This document shows, one piece after another, positions 7,760-14,912 of a stretch of DNA of 17,982 bases. The notes beneath the pieces are model-generated. The model ran no database searches and was not told the origin of the DNA. It saw nothing but the letters and a program-made list of their open reading frames with translations. Source of the DNA: Pseudomonadota bacterium. GTDB taxonomy: Bacteria; Pseudomonadota; Alphaproteobacteria; Rhizobiales; Xanthobacteraceae. The stretch spans positions 1 to 17,982 of the forward strand of contig JAEZMT010000440.1 of the NCBI GenBank assembly GCA_023442085.1, given 5' to 3'. The stretch's first letter is position 1. Every line of letters begins with the position of its first letter. The translations under genes were made by a program, and so were the position numbers.

Positions 7760-10700
7760 ATGATGATCCGTCTGCCGTTCCATTCGTCCGCAAGCCGCAT
7801 TGTTCTGGCGCTGGTCTGCTCCGGCGCGGCGTTGCCCGCGCTCGCGGGATCGTTCACGGTGCCGCCGGCCTCGGGTCAGCAGACCGTCTCCGGCAGCGAC
7901 ACCGGCACCATTGATGCGGGCGCGACGCTGAACACGGGCGGGTCCAACTCCATCGTTTGGAACGGCAACGCCACGACGACGCCCGGCGTGGTCATCACCA
8001 ATTCCGGCACCGTCACCTCCACCGGCCGGACCATCGACACCACGGGCGCCTTCACCGGCACCTTCACGCTGAACAACAATGCCGGCGGGAAGGTCATCTC
8101 CAAGGATGACGCCTTCCGCATCAACGGGCCCCTCGCCAACGGCACGGTGATCGTCAACAACGCCGGCACAATCAGCTCGCAGACCGGGCAGGCGCTCGAC
8201 TTCGACAAGGCGAACGCGGCCAGCGCGACCGTCACCATCGGCAACACCGGATCCATCACCTCGGCCGGCTCCGATGCGATCCGCCTCGGCGGCGGCACGA
8301 TCGACATCACCAATTCCGGGACGATCGAGACCACTTCGTCCGGCAAGCGCGCCATCAAGTTCGACACCGCATCGAGCTTCGACACGCTCAACAGCCTCAC
8401 CATCACCAACGCGGCGGGCGGCTTCATCACCGGCACGGATGACGCGATCAAGATCTCGTCCACCACCGTGAGCACCGCCGCACCGGTGATCTCCATCACC
8501 AACGCCGGGACGATCCAGTCCACCTCGGGCGGCCAGGGGCTGGATCTCGGCGACATCTATTCGACCAACGCCACGATTACCGTCATCAACCAGAAGACCG
8601 GCATCATCACCGCCGCCGACAATGACGGCATCCAGGGAACGAATGGTCTCACCATCAACAATTACGGGACCATCTCGTCCTATTACGCGGCCGGCACCGC
8701 CGACACGCAGAACAATTCCGCCGTCAAGGTAAGCGGCGACGACCAGGGCCAGGCGATCACCCTCACGGTGAACAATTATACCGGCGCCCTCATCACCGGC
8801 GCCTATCACGGCATCAAGGCCACCGGCGCGGACGACAATCTGATCGTCACCAACAACGGCACCATCGAGGGCCGCAACGGCTCGGGCGTGAATTCCAACG
8901 GCACCGGCACGCTGCTTAACTACGGCACGATCTCCGGCACTTTCGATCCCGCCGCGAGCTTCGGCGACGGCGACGGCGTGGATTTCGACCAGGCCGGCAC
9001 CATCTTCAACTACGGCACCATCGAGGGCCTCGGCTCCAAGGGCATCAAGCCGGGCGAGACGAAGCCCAGCACCTCCGAAGGCATCGCCATCGGCGGCGGC
9101 ACCATGGTGAACGGCGATGCGGCCCACACCGCGGCGCTGATCTCCGGCGCCAACAACGGCATCCTCATCGACGACAGCAACAGCGGCGATGCCTATGCCG
9201 CCGCGACCGTCACCAACTACGGCACCATCCAGGGCCTCGACGGTTACGGCATCCGCTACGTGAATTCCGGCGTCGATCCCACCAAGTCGCTGACCGTGAC
9301 CAATTACGGCACCATCTCCGGCACCACCTATGCGGTGCAGATGGGCAGTGGAAACGATCTGTTCGTCGTCGGCGCCGGCAGCAAGGTGGTCGGCATCGTG
9401 GACGCGGAGGGCGGCCTCGACACGCTTTCGCTCAAAACCACGAGCGGGGCGCTCGACTTCGATCTCGGTCAGGTTGGAGACGCTGCGACCTATCGTCATT
9501 TCGAGCAGGTGACCACCGACGGGTTGGTCTACCTCTCCGGCACCAGCACCTTCTCCGGCACCATGAACATGGGCAAGAACGGGAGCTTCGGTCTCAATGA
9601 CCTCTATGCCCCCGACGCCCACTTCAAGAGTGAGGCCGGCGCCACCGGGCCACGCGGAATCTGGGGCCATGGCACCATCGGCAGCCTCGACGCGGTGGAC
9701 CTCATCATCGACCCGTCCGCTGGGCCGGCCGGCGCCACCGGCACCATCGCCGTGAAGGGCGATGTCTCCCTGACCAACACCAACTACTGGGCTGACATCA
9801 ATCCCGATGGCTCCTCAGACTTGTTCAAGGTCGATGGAAAGACGACCCTCAACGGGGCGGACAATCGGGTCTTCGTCGCTGGTCAACTCGAGTGGGGCGC
9901 GCGCTACACCCTCCTGTCGTCTGCAGGCGGGATCAGCGGGACGTTCGGAACGCTCAACACCTACGGACCCACGTATCTCTTCATCGCTCCGGAACTGAGC
10001 TACGACGCGACCCACGTCTATCTGGAACTGGAGCGCAACGGCATCGCGTTCGCCGTCTACGCTACGACCCCCAACCAGCGTTCGGTGGCCGGCGCTCTGG
10101 AGCGCGCAGGCATCGGGCCGACGAAGACGTCGGCGCTCTACACCGCGTTCGTCACGCAGTCGCTGGGCGACAGCCCGAACCTCGCCCTCTCCCAGCTCTC
10201 CGGTGATCTCTACGCCACGCTGGCCGGCCAGCTGGCCAACGAGAACATGATGGTCAACGACCTCATCCTCGGCCGTCTGCGGCAGGCCGGCTATACCGGC
10301 GCCAGGGGGGCGGAAGCGGCGCTCGGCGCGGGCGGCCCGGCCCGGGCCTATGCCGATCCGGCGACGCCCGGCGCGCAGGCGTTCAAGGCCATCAAGGCGC
10401 CCGAGCCGGCGCCGGTGTGGACCACCTGGGCGCAGGGCTATGGCCAGTGGCTGTCCACCTCTGCCAACGGCAATGCCGCCGCGGCCGATACCAACCTCGG
10501 CGGCCTGCTCATTGGTGCTGATCTCTCCGCCAGCAACTGGGTGATGGGCCTTGCCGCCGGCTATTCCTCCGCCTCCACGAGCGCGGATGCGGCCTCGGCG
10601 GACACCGAGACCTGGCGCATCGCCGCCTATGGCGCCGCCGCCTTCGACGCCGTGAAGCTGCGGGCGGGCGCGAGCTTCGGCTGGAGCAGCATCGACCAGA

Positions 10701-11227
10701 GCCGCTTCGTCGCGCTGACCGGCGAGAGCCCGAAGGCGAGCTACAACGGCACCGCCGGCAACCTCTTCGCCGAGGCCGGCTACACCTTCGTGTTCGGTGG
10801 CGTCGCGCTGGAGCCCTTCGCGGGCATCGGCTGGACCAGCGTCGATCTCGGCAGCTTCATCGAGAACAACGCGCCCATCGCCGGCCTCGCCTCCACCGGC
10901 ACCTCGTTCGACACGACCTATTCGACGCTGGGTCTGCGCGTCGCCACCAGCTTCAACGCCTCGGGCCTGGTAGTGACGCCCCACGCCTCGGCCGGGTGGC
11001 GCCATGCCTTCGGCGACGTGACGCCGCAGACGGTGCTCAGCTTCATCAACACCGGCACGGCCTTCGGCATCGATGGCCTCGCCATCGCCGAGGACAGCAT
11101 CGTCGGCTCGGTGGGCATCGATTTCGCCTTCGCCACCGGCGCCACCTTCTCGCTCGGCTACGAGGGCATGGCCGGCGATGGCACCAGCTACAACGCCGGC
11201 AAGGCGACGCTGGCGGTGAAGTTCTGA
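7760..11227 (+). CDS. Autotransporter (type Va) with NxGTI-repeat beta-helix passenger
   Basis: A 1155-residue secreted protein. Residues 1-29 form a Sec signal peptide, with a likely cut after PALA (26-29). The passenger carries at least ten copies of an N-x-G-T-I/V unit, at about residues 81, 134, 162, 185, 248, 301, 366, 387, 417, 486 and 515, as in right-handed beta-helix passengers. A GNDLFVVGAGS stretch (531-541) follows, as often seen just after such repeats. A predicted helical linker lies near 829-845. The barrel spans about 885-1155, starts at VWTTWAQGYGQW and ends in the terminal AVKF expected for BAM-dependent insertion. The mature part has no cysteine in the stretches inspected, and no protease or lipase motif was recognised. 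Adhesion or biofilm roles are typical for this type, but the ligand is unknown. It stands between the two halves of a cofactor gene cluster, with no visible functional link. Confidence 0.93.
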   Translation: MMIRLPFHSSASRIVLALVCSGAALPALAGSFTVPPASGQQTVSGSDTGTIDAGATLNTGGSNSIVWNGNATTTPGVVITNSGTVTSTGRTIDTTGAFTGTFTLNNNAGGKVISKDDAFRINGPLANGTVIVNNAGTISSQTGQALDFDKANAASATVTIGNTGSITSAGSDAIRLGGGTIDITNSGTIETTSSGKRAIKFDTASSFDTLNSLTITNAAGGFITGTDDAIKISSTTVSTAAPVISITNAGTIQSTSGGQGLDLGDIYSTNATITVINQKTGIITAADNDGIQGTNGLTINNYGTISSYYAAGTADTQNNSAVKVSGDDQGQAITLTVNNYTGALITGAYHGIKATGADDNLIVTNNGTIEGRNGSGVNSNGTGTLLNYGTISGTFDPAASFGDGDGVDFDQAGTIFNYGTIEGLGSKGIKPGETKPSTSEGIAIGGGTMVNGDAAHTAALISGANNGILIDDSNSGDAYAAATVTNYGTIQGLDGYGIRYVNSGVDPTKSLTVTNYGTISGTTYAVQMGSGNDLFVVGAGSKVVGIVDAEGGLDTLSLKTTSGALDFDLGQVGDAATYRHFEQVTTDGLVYLSGTSTFSGTMNMGKNGSFGLNDLYAPDAHFKSEAGATGPRGIWGHGTIGSLDAVDLIIDPSAGPAGATGTIAVKGDVSLTNTNYWADINPDGSSDLFKVDGKTTLNGADNRVFVAGQLEWGARYTLLSSAGGISGTFGTLNTYGPTYLFIAPELSYDATHVYLELERNGIAFAVYATTPNQRSVAGALERAGIGPTKTSALYTAFVTQSLGDSPNLALSQLSGDLYATLAGQLANENMMVNDLILGRLRQAGYTGARGAEAALGAGGPARAYADPATPGAQAFKAIKAPEPAPVWTTWAQGYGQWLSTSANGNAAAADTNLGGLLIGADLSASNWVMGLAAGYSSASTSADAASADTETWRIAAYGAAAFDAVKLRAGASFGWSSIDQSRFVALTGESPKASYNGTAGNLFAEAGYTFVFGGVALEPFAGIGWTSVDLGSFIENNAPIAGLASTGTSFDTTYSTLGLRVATSFNASGLVVTPHASAGWRHAFGDVTPQTVLSFINTGTAFGIDGLAIAEDSIVGSVGIDFAFATGATFSLGYEGMAGDGTSYNAGKATLAVKF
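7998..9330 (+). repeat. Degenerate intragenic repeat coding NYGTI-type beta-helix turns
   Basis: The passenger gene contains recurring units such as AACTACGGCACCATC, seen near 8918, 9008, 9212 and 9302, with more divergent copies upstream. The 3' copies (NYGTI, residues 387-519) resemble each other more than the 5' copies (NSGTV, NAGTI, NTGSI). That pattern suggests later duplication or homogenisation at the 3' end of the array. Confidence 0.7.
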
Positions 11228-11242
11228 GCACGGCTCGGGATT

Positions 11243-11262
11243 GCGGCGGAGAACTCCGTCGC
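11243..11262 (+). terminator. Hairpin after the autotransporter stop
   Basis: GCGGCGGA (11243-11250) and TCCGTCGC (11255-11262) form an 8-bp stem with one G-U pair and a GAAC loop, 15 bp after the stop codon. Only ATCTT follows, not a full T-run, so this is a weak intrinsic terminator or an RNA-stabilising hairpin. It sits between convergent genes, where a transcript end is expected. Confidence 0.45.
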
Positions 11263-11298
11263 ATCTTGGGCAAGCGTGAACGGCCGCCGAAGGTGTGT

Positions 11299-12141
11299 CT
11301 ATTCGGCGGTGGTCGCTGACCGCTCTTCGATCAGCGCGGCGAAGATACTCGCCACGGTCAGATCGGCGCTGGTGCCGGGGTTCAGCCCCCGCGCCTTCAG
11401 GCTGGTATCGAAGGCAAGCAGGGCCGCGTGGCGTTCTGACGGCGGAAGGCCTTCGAGCCGCGTCCGCAGCGCCACTGCCTCCAGCCGTACGGCCTCCGCC
11501 TGCTCCGCCCCGAACTTGCGGGCGATATGGCTGTCCTGCAGCGTTGTGAGGAAGGCAAGGTAGGCGTCCTCGATGCGCCGGCGCTCCAGCGGCCCGCCGG
11601 CAAGAGCGGGAACGCCGAGGGCGAAGAGGTCCGCGTAATCGGTCACGTATTGCCGGGCGATGGCGTCGCGATCGGCGGCAAGCGCCATGGCCTCGCGGAG
11701 CGTGACGCTGGCCGGTGCCCGCACATCCGCCTCGTCTGCCGCGCCGAGGCCGCCCGGCGACGCAGCGGTGATGGCGCGGAAGGCGTTCCCGGCGTCGGAC
11801 AGATCCAACCCCTCCAGCACCTGCGCAAGCCGCTCACGGAGGCTGCCGTCGCTTTCGGCCGCCACCGCGAGGGGCGCGCAAAGCAGGATGATGCCGAGAT
11901 TGGTGTTACAGCCGGCAACCGCCAGAGAGGCCTCCACCGCCGCCAGCACCCGTGCTCCGACCATTCGGCCGGTGACGGCGATGGCCGGCGCAGCGGCAGC
12001 GGCAGCGGCCTCGAACTGCGCGGTTTCCATGCCGTGCCCCGCGGCGAAGACATGGACGTTGCCCGGCTTCAGGGCTGACAACTCGGCAAGGCAGGCGGCG
12101 TGAAAGGCTTCCGCCACTTCCTTCGCAACGAGCGCTCTCAT
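11299..12141 (-). CDS. CitG/MdcB-family protein of H4MPT clusters (triphosphoribosyl-dephospho-CoA synthase-like)
   Basis: A 280-residue, mostly alpha-helical protein with the conserved blocks of COG1767: KPGNVH at 25-30, CNTNLGIILLCAPL at 78-91, GLGAADEADV at 131-140, QDSHIARKFG at 202-211 and LNPGTSADLTVASIF at 253-267. CitG and MdcB join dephospho-CoA to a ribose-5-triphosphate unit through an alpha-1,2 glycosidic bond to make the prosthetic group of citrate lyase or malonate decarboxylase. No citrate lyase or malonate decarboxylase gene is present here. Instead the gene is the third in a run after mptG and an ATP-grasp ligase. Homologs recur in H4MPT clusters. I infer a ribosyl-transfer step in H4MPT synthesis, unproven. 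The start at 12141 follows the previous stop by 19 bp and has no clear ribosome binding site, so re-initiation from the upstream gene is likely. Confidence 0.85.
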   Translation of the reverse strand: MRALVAKEVAEAFHAACLAELSALKPGNVHVFAAGHGMETAQFEAAAAAAAPAIAVTGRMVGARVLAAVEASLAVAGCNTNLGIILLCAPLAVAAESDGSLRERLAQVLEGLDLSDAGNAFRAITAASPGGLGAADEADVRAPASVTLREAMALAADRDAIARQYVTDYADLFALGVPALAGGPLERRRIEDAYLAFLTTLQDSHIARKFGAEQAEAVRLEAVALRTRLEGLPPSERHAALLAFDTSLKARGLNPGTSADLTVASIFAALIEERSATTAE

Positions 12142-12160
12142 GCGTCGATGGGCGCGGTGC

Positions 12161-13297
12161 TCACGGTGCGGGTTCCATCACCGCGCCGAGGCCGAAATCG
12201 CGCAGCAGGGCCTGCGTGCGCTCGCGCATCCGCGCCTCCGCCACCTCGGGCGTGGGCCCGGTGGCGCGGACGGTGCAGAGCGGTGCGCCCTTCAGCACCG
12301 AGGCGCCGGCCGGCGGACGGTCGGCCACGAAATCGGGCCACGCATCCTGCGGCACCACCATGTCGTGGGCAGCATAGATGACGCCGGCAGCGTGAGCCTG
12401 CGTGGGAGCCGGCAGCATTTCGGGCAGCTTGCCGCCGCAGGCCGCGAGGTGCAGGCCGAGCAGCGGCGGCAGCGGATCGGTGTCGAAGATGTCGAGGGTG
12501 GCGCCGGGGCGGGGGTTCACCTCCACCATGAACCAGCCGTCCGCGTTCACCACGAAGTCCAGAGAGACGAGCCCCACCAGACCGCAGGCGAGCGATACGC
12601 TGATCGCAGCCTTGAGCATCTCGCCCGCGAACGGCTCCGGCAGGGCCACGGGCCCCGTGGCGCCGCCATAGCGGAAGGGATGTTCCTCATCCTGCGACCG
12701 CCATTGCCGCGAGGCGCCGATGACGCGGGCGGCGCTGCCATTGGACAGGAGCAGGAGCGACAGGGACTGCCCGTCCACCTCCCGCTGGAGATAGTGGCCG
12801 GGCGCGGGCGGCGAGAGGTCGCCCGGCGCTCGTCGGCGGATGTGCGCGCCGCCGGCCCCGCCGATCTTCTTCTCCAGGACGGGAGCGCCGCCGAACGTGT
12901 CAGGAGTGGGCGCTTCCAGCGAGACGGTGGGGAAGGGAATCCCGAGATGGGCGGCGAGGGCCGCGAGCGCGATGGGGTCCTTCAGCACGCGCACGATGGC
13001 CGGGGCATTGCCGAGGATGGGGTTGCGCTCGGCGATGCGGGTCATGAGGGCGGTGTCGTCCTCGAGCCCGCCGCCAAGCACCACCGGCAGGCCGGTGGGG
13101 GCGAGGGAATGCAGCGCCTGGATCAGGTCGTCGCCGTCGAAGGCGCAGCCGTTCTTCTTGTGCACGCGCACGCAGCGGGCGGTATGGGCGCAGGTATCAA
13201 GATCGGCGAAGAGATCGAACGAGAGTGCCGCGAAGCCGGCGCGGGCGGCGCTGGCCGCCAGCGGCCGGGCGGAAATGGCGATCAGAGCAATATCCAT
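12161..13297 (-). CDS. ATP-grasp carboxylate ligase of H4MPT clusters (COG2232 type)
   Basis: A 378-residue ATP-grasp enzyme. Visible elements are an N-terminal Rossmann-like start (MDIALIAISARPLA), VLEKKIGGAGGAHI (140-153) with the nucleotide-binding lysine and glycine loop, YLQREVDG (169-176) with the adenine-side region, SLDFVV (245-250), and the metal-binding FMVEVNPRPGATLD (256-269) with E259, N261 and R263. All ATP-grasp landmarks are present, so it should form an amide or peptide-type bond through an acyl-phosphate. It lies between mptG and the CitG-like gene, 109 bp after mptG and 19 bp before the CitG-like gene. The family is recurrently associated with bacterial and archaeal H4MPT genes, but its substrate is not known to me; it could add glutamate to methylofuran or act on the pterin side. 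The start ATG has only a weak upstream GGGAT. Confidence 0.83.
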   Translation of the reverse strand: MDIALIAISARPLAASAARAGFAALSFDLFADLDTCAHTARCVRVHKKNGCAFDGDDLIQALHSLAPTGLPVVLGGGLEDDTALMTRIAERNPILGNAPAIVRVLKDPIALAALAAHLGIPFPTVSLEAPTPDTFGGAPVLEKKIGGAGGAHIRRRAPGDLSPPAPGHYLQREVDGQSLSLLLLSNGSAARVIGASRQWRSQDEEHPFRYGGATGPVALPEPFAGEMLKAAISVSLACGLVGLVSLDFVVNADGWFMVEVNPRPGATLDIFDTDPLPPLLGLHLAACGGKLPEMLPAPTQAHAAGVIYAAHDMVVPQDAWPDFVADRPPAGASVLKGAPLCTVRATGPTPEVAEARMRERTQALLRDFGLGAVMEPAP

Positions 13298-13406
13298 CTG
13301 GATCCCAGCCTGTTGGTTCGGAGCCCACTTGCGGGGCCCTTTATATGGCGCGGCCCTTGGGGTACCGCGCGTCCTCCCGTCCTGTCCGGCGTTGTGCAGG
13401 CGGACC

Positions 13407-14387
13407 TCACAAAGCGATCATTTCCGCGCCCTGATTGTTTCCCCGCACGCAATCGAATGACAGGTTTGTGAACGATGCGAAGCGCTCACGCAAGGTGGCG
13501 GCCAGTCGCGCCGCCGTCTCCGCGCCTTCGACGATGGCAAAGCCGGTCGGCCCCCACGAGCTTTGCCCGACGCCGGGAATGCCTTCCGCCTCGATGGCGG
13601 CGATGACCTCGGCCACCTGCGGGCTCAGGAAACGCCCGCCGCCCTGTGCCGCGGCATAGTGATCGCCGAGCACGCGCTGCCAGTGGCCGATGACCCGGCC
13701 GAACCCCACCGCATCCGCCTCCGCCAGCGCCGGCAGGGCCTGAAGCAGCATCAGGTGGCAAAGCTCCGCCGCCTGCTGCGGCGCAAAGGGCGGAAGGCTC
13801 GCCATGGCCGCCGTCTCCTGCGGGCCGCTGAGCCCCTCGCGGGCGGTATCGAAGACGAGGAGGATGCGCCAGCTCTCCGGCACCGCGAACCGCGTGAGCA
13901 GGGGCGGCGGCGCGTTGGCCAACGGACCGTCGAGCGCCTTGCCGCCGTCGAGGATCACGCCTCCGGCAGCGAACGCCTCCATGCCGATTGCGGAGCGACG
14001 GCCCCGGCCGAGCACGCCCGCCACCTCGCGCGGCGTGAGGTCGTGTCCCGAAAGCCGCGCCACGGCGACGCCCACCGCGAGCGCCAGTTGCGTGCCGGAG
14101 CCGAGCCCGCCATGGGCCGGCAATGCGGCGTCCACGTCGATGGCGAAGTGCTTTTCAATGCCGAGCTTGTCGCGCACCAGATCCCGTGCGCGGGCGGCGC
14201 GATCGCTGTCCGGGCCCTCGGCGGTGTCCCAGCCGCTGCGGCGGACCGTGACCTCGGTGGCCGGCCGCTCCAGCGCGATGCCGAGGCTGCCGAAGCGGCG
14301 GCCGAGCGATCCGCCGAGATCAAGAAAGCCGAGATGGAGGCGCGCCGGCGCGCGCACCTTCACCCCGGCCGCATGGATGAGCTCCAC
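13407..14387 (-). CDS. mptG: Beta-ribofuranosylaminobenzene 5'-phosphate synthase
   Basis: This 326-residue GHMP-fold enzyme condenses 4-aminobenzoate with phosphoribosyl pyrophosphate, with loss of CO2 and pyrophosphate, giving beta-RFA-P. That is the first committed step of methanopterin synthesis. Signature regions are APARLHLGFLDL (13-24), the GHMP glycine loop GGLGSGTQLALAVG (93-106), RSAIGMEAF (131-139), LSGPQE (186-191) and GQSSWGPTGFA (274-284). Length is normal for bacterial and archaeal members. It starts at GTG (14387), 8 nt after the HIT gene stop, so coupling to that gene is likely. Among the proteins here this is the most specific marker of the H4MPT pathway, and it sets the interpretation of the FolB-, CitG-, HisA- and ATP-grasp-type neighbours. 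I am confident in the family; the chemistry in this organism is by homology. Confidence 0.95.
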   Translation of the reverse strand: MELIHAAGVKVRAPARLHLGFLDLGGSLGRRFGSLGIALERPATEVTVRRSGWDTAEGPDSDRAARARDLVRDKLGIEKHFAIDVDAALPAHGGLGSGTQLALAVGVAVARLSGHDLTPREVAGVLGRGRRSAIGMEAFAAGGVILDGGKALDGPLANAPPPLLTRFAVPESWRILLVFDTAREGLSGPQETAAMASLPPFAPQQAAELCHLMLLQALPALAEADAVGFGRVIGHWQRVLGDHYAAAQGGGRFLSPQVAEVIAAIEAEGIPGVGQSSWGPTGFAIVEGAETAARLAATLRERFASFTNLSFDCVRGNNQGAEMIAL

Positions 14388-14395
14388 GCGGCGAC

Positions 14396-14830
14396 TCAGC
14401 CGGCGAGGGCGGCGCGCAGCCGCTCCGCATGGGCGGCGAGTACGTCCGGCTTCTCCATCTCGGTCGCCGGTGGCTTCATGGGCACGCCGTTGTGGCGGGG
14501 GATGACGTGGACATGGAGGTGAAACACCACCTGCCCGCCGGCCTCCTCGTTGAACTGCTGGACGGTGATTCCATCCGCCTCGAAGGCCTTCATGCCAGCG
14601 ATGGCCACCTTCTTGGCGATGGTCGCCACATAGGCGAGATCCTCGGGCGCGATGTCGAGGATGTTGCGGGCCGGTGCCTTGGGGATGACCAGCGTATGGC
14701 CGGGGCAGCGCGGCATGATGTCGAGGAAAGCGAGGGCCTTGTCGTCCTCATAGACCTTGTGCGCCGGCAGCTCGCCGCGAAGGATGCGGGCGAAGATGTT
14801 CTGCGGATCGTAAGCCGGCGTTGCGGTCAT
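14396..14830 (-). CDS. HIT-family nucleotide hydrolase/transferase
   Basis: A 144-residue histidine-triad protein with the triad HLHVHVI at 104-110 (H106 is the expected nucleophile) and the usual N-terminal region FARILRGE. HIT hydrolases of this class split nucleoside phosphoramidates or aminoacyl adenylates and act in the cytoplasm. Two ATG codons lie 6 bp apart (14836 and 14830). GGGAG at 14839-14843 is 8 nt from the second but too close to the first, so I take 14830. It is 82 bp after pstB and its stop lies 8 bp before mptG, which suggests co-transcription with the H4MPT genes. HIT genes occur in many contexts, so a role in cofactor synthesis, such as removing an adenylated by-product of the ligases, is only a guess. 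Confidence 0.93.
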   Translation of the reverse strand: MTATPAYDPQNIFARILRGELPAHKVYEDDKALAFLDIMPRCPGHTLVIPKAPARNILDIAPEDLAYVATIAKKVAIAGMKAFEADGITVQQFNEEAGGQVVFHLHVHVIPRHNGVPMKPPATEMEKPDVLAAHAERLRAALAG

Positions 14831-14838
14831 GCGCATGT

Positions 14839-14843
14839 CTCCC
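14839..14843 (-). promoter_or_regulatory. Ribosome binding site selecting the second ATG of the HIT gene
   Basis: The minus strand reads GGGAG, 8 nt before the ATG at 14830 and only 2 nt before the ATG at 14836. The spacing favours the downstream start. Confidence 0.6.
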
Positions 14844-14912
14844 TGTCGGGAGAGGAGATTGCAGGCGGCGGGCGGGGGGTCAAGCCCGCACCCCTCGCAG
14901 GCCGGCGAAGCC

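Noticed and set aside
7790..7850. A lipoprotein signal (Cys20) in the autotransporter leader
   Set aside because: The residues before the cysteine (LALVC) do not fit a lipobox, which needs a small residue at -1. A PALA cut site for signal peptidase I follows instead.
7712..9670. A stop-free frame of 652 codons on the minus strand opposite the autotransporter passenger
   Set aside because: Its translation is a low-complexity Gly/Ala/Val/Asp-rich repeat that mirrors the passenger's repeated, GC-biased codons. It shows no domain or ribosome binding site, and the plus strand clearly encodes a signal peptide, repeats and barrel.
11228..11298. A mobile-element boundary next to the autotransporter
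   Set aside because: I compared this gap with 7575-7759 for direct or inverted end repeats and saw none. No transposase or integrase gene is present in the window.
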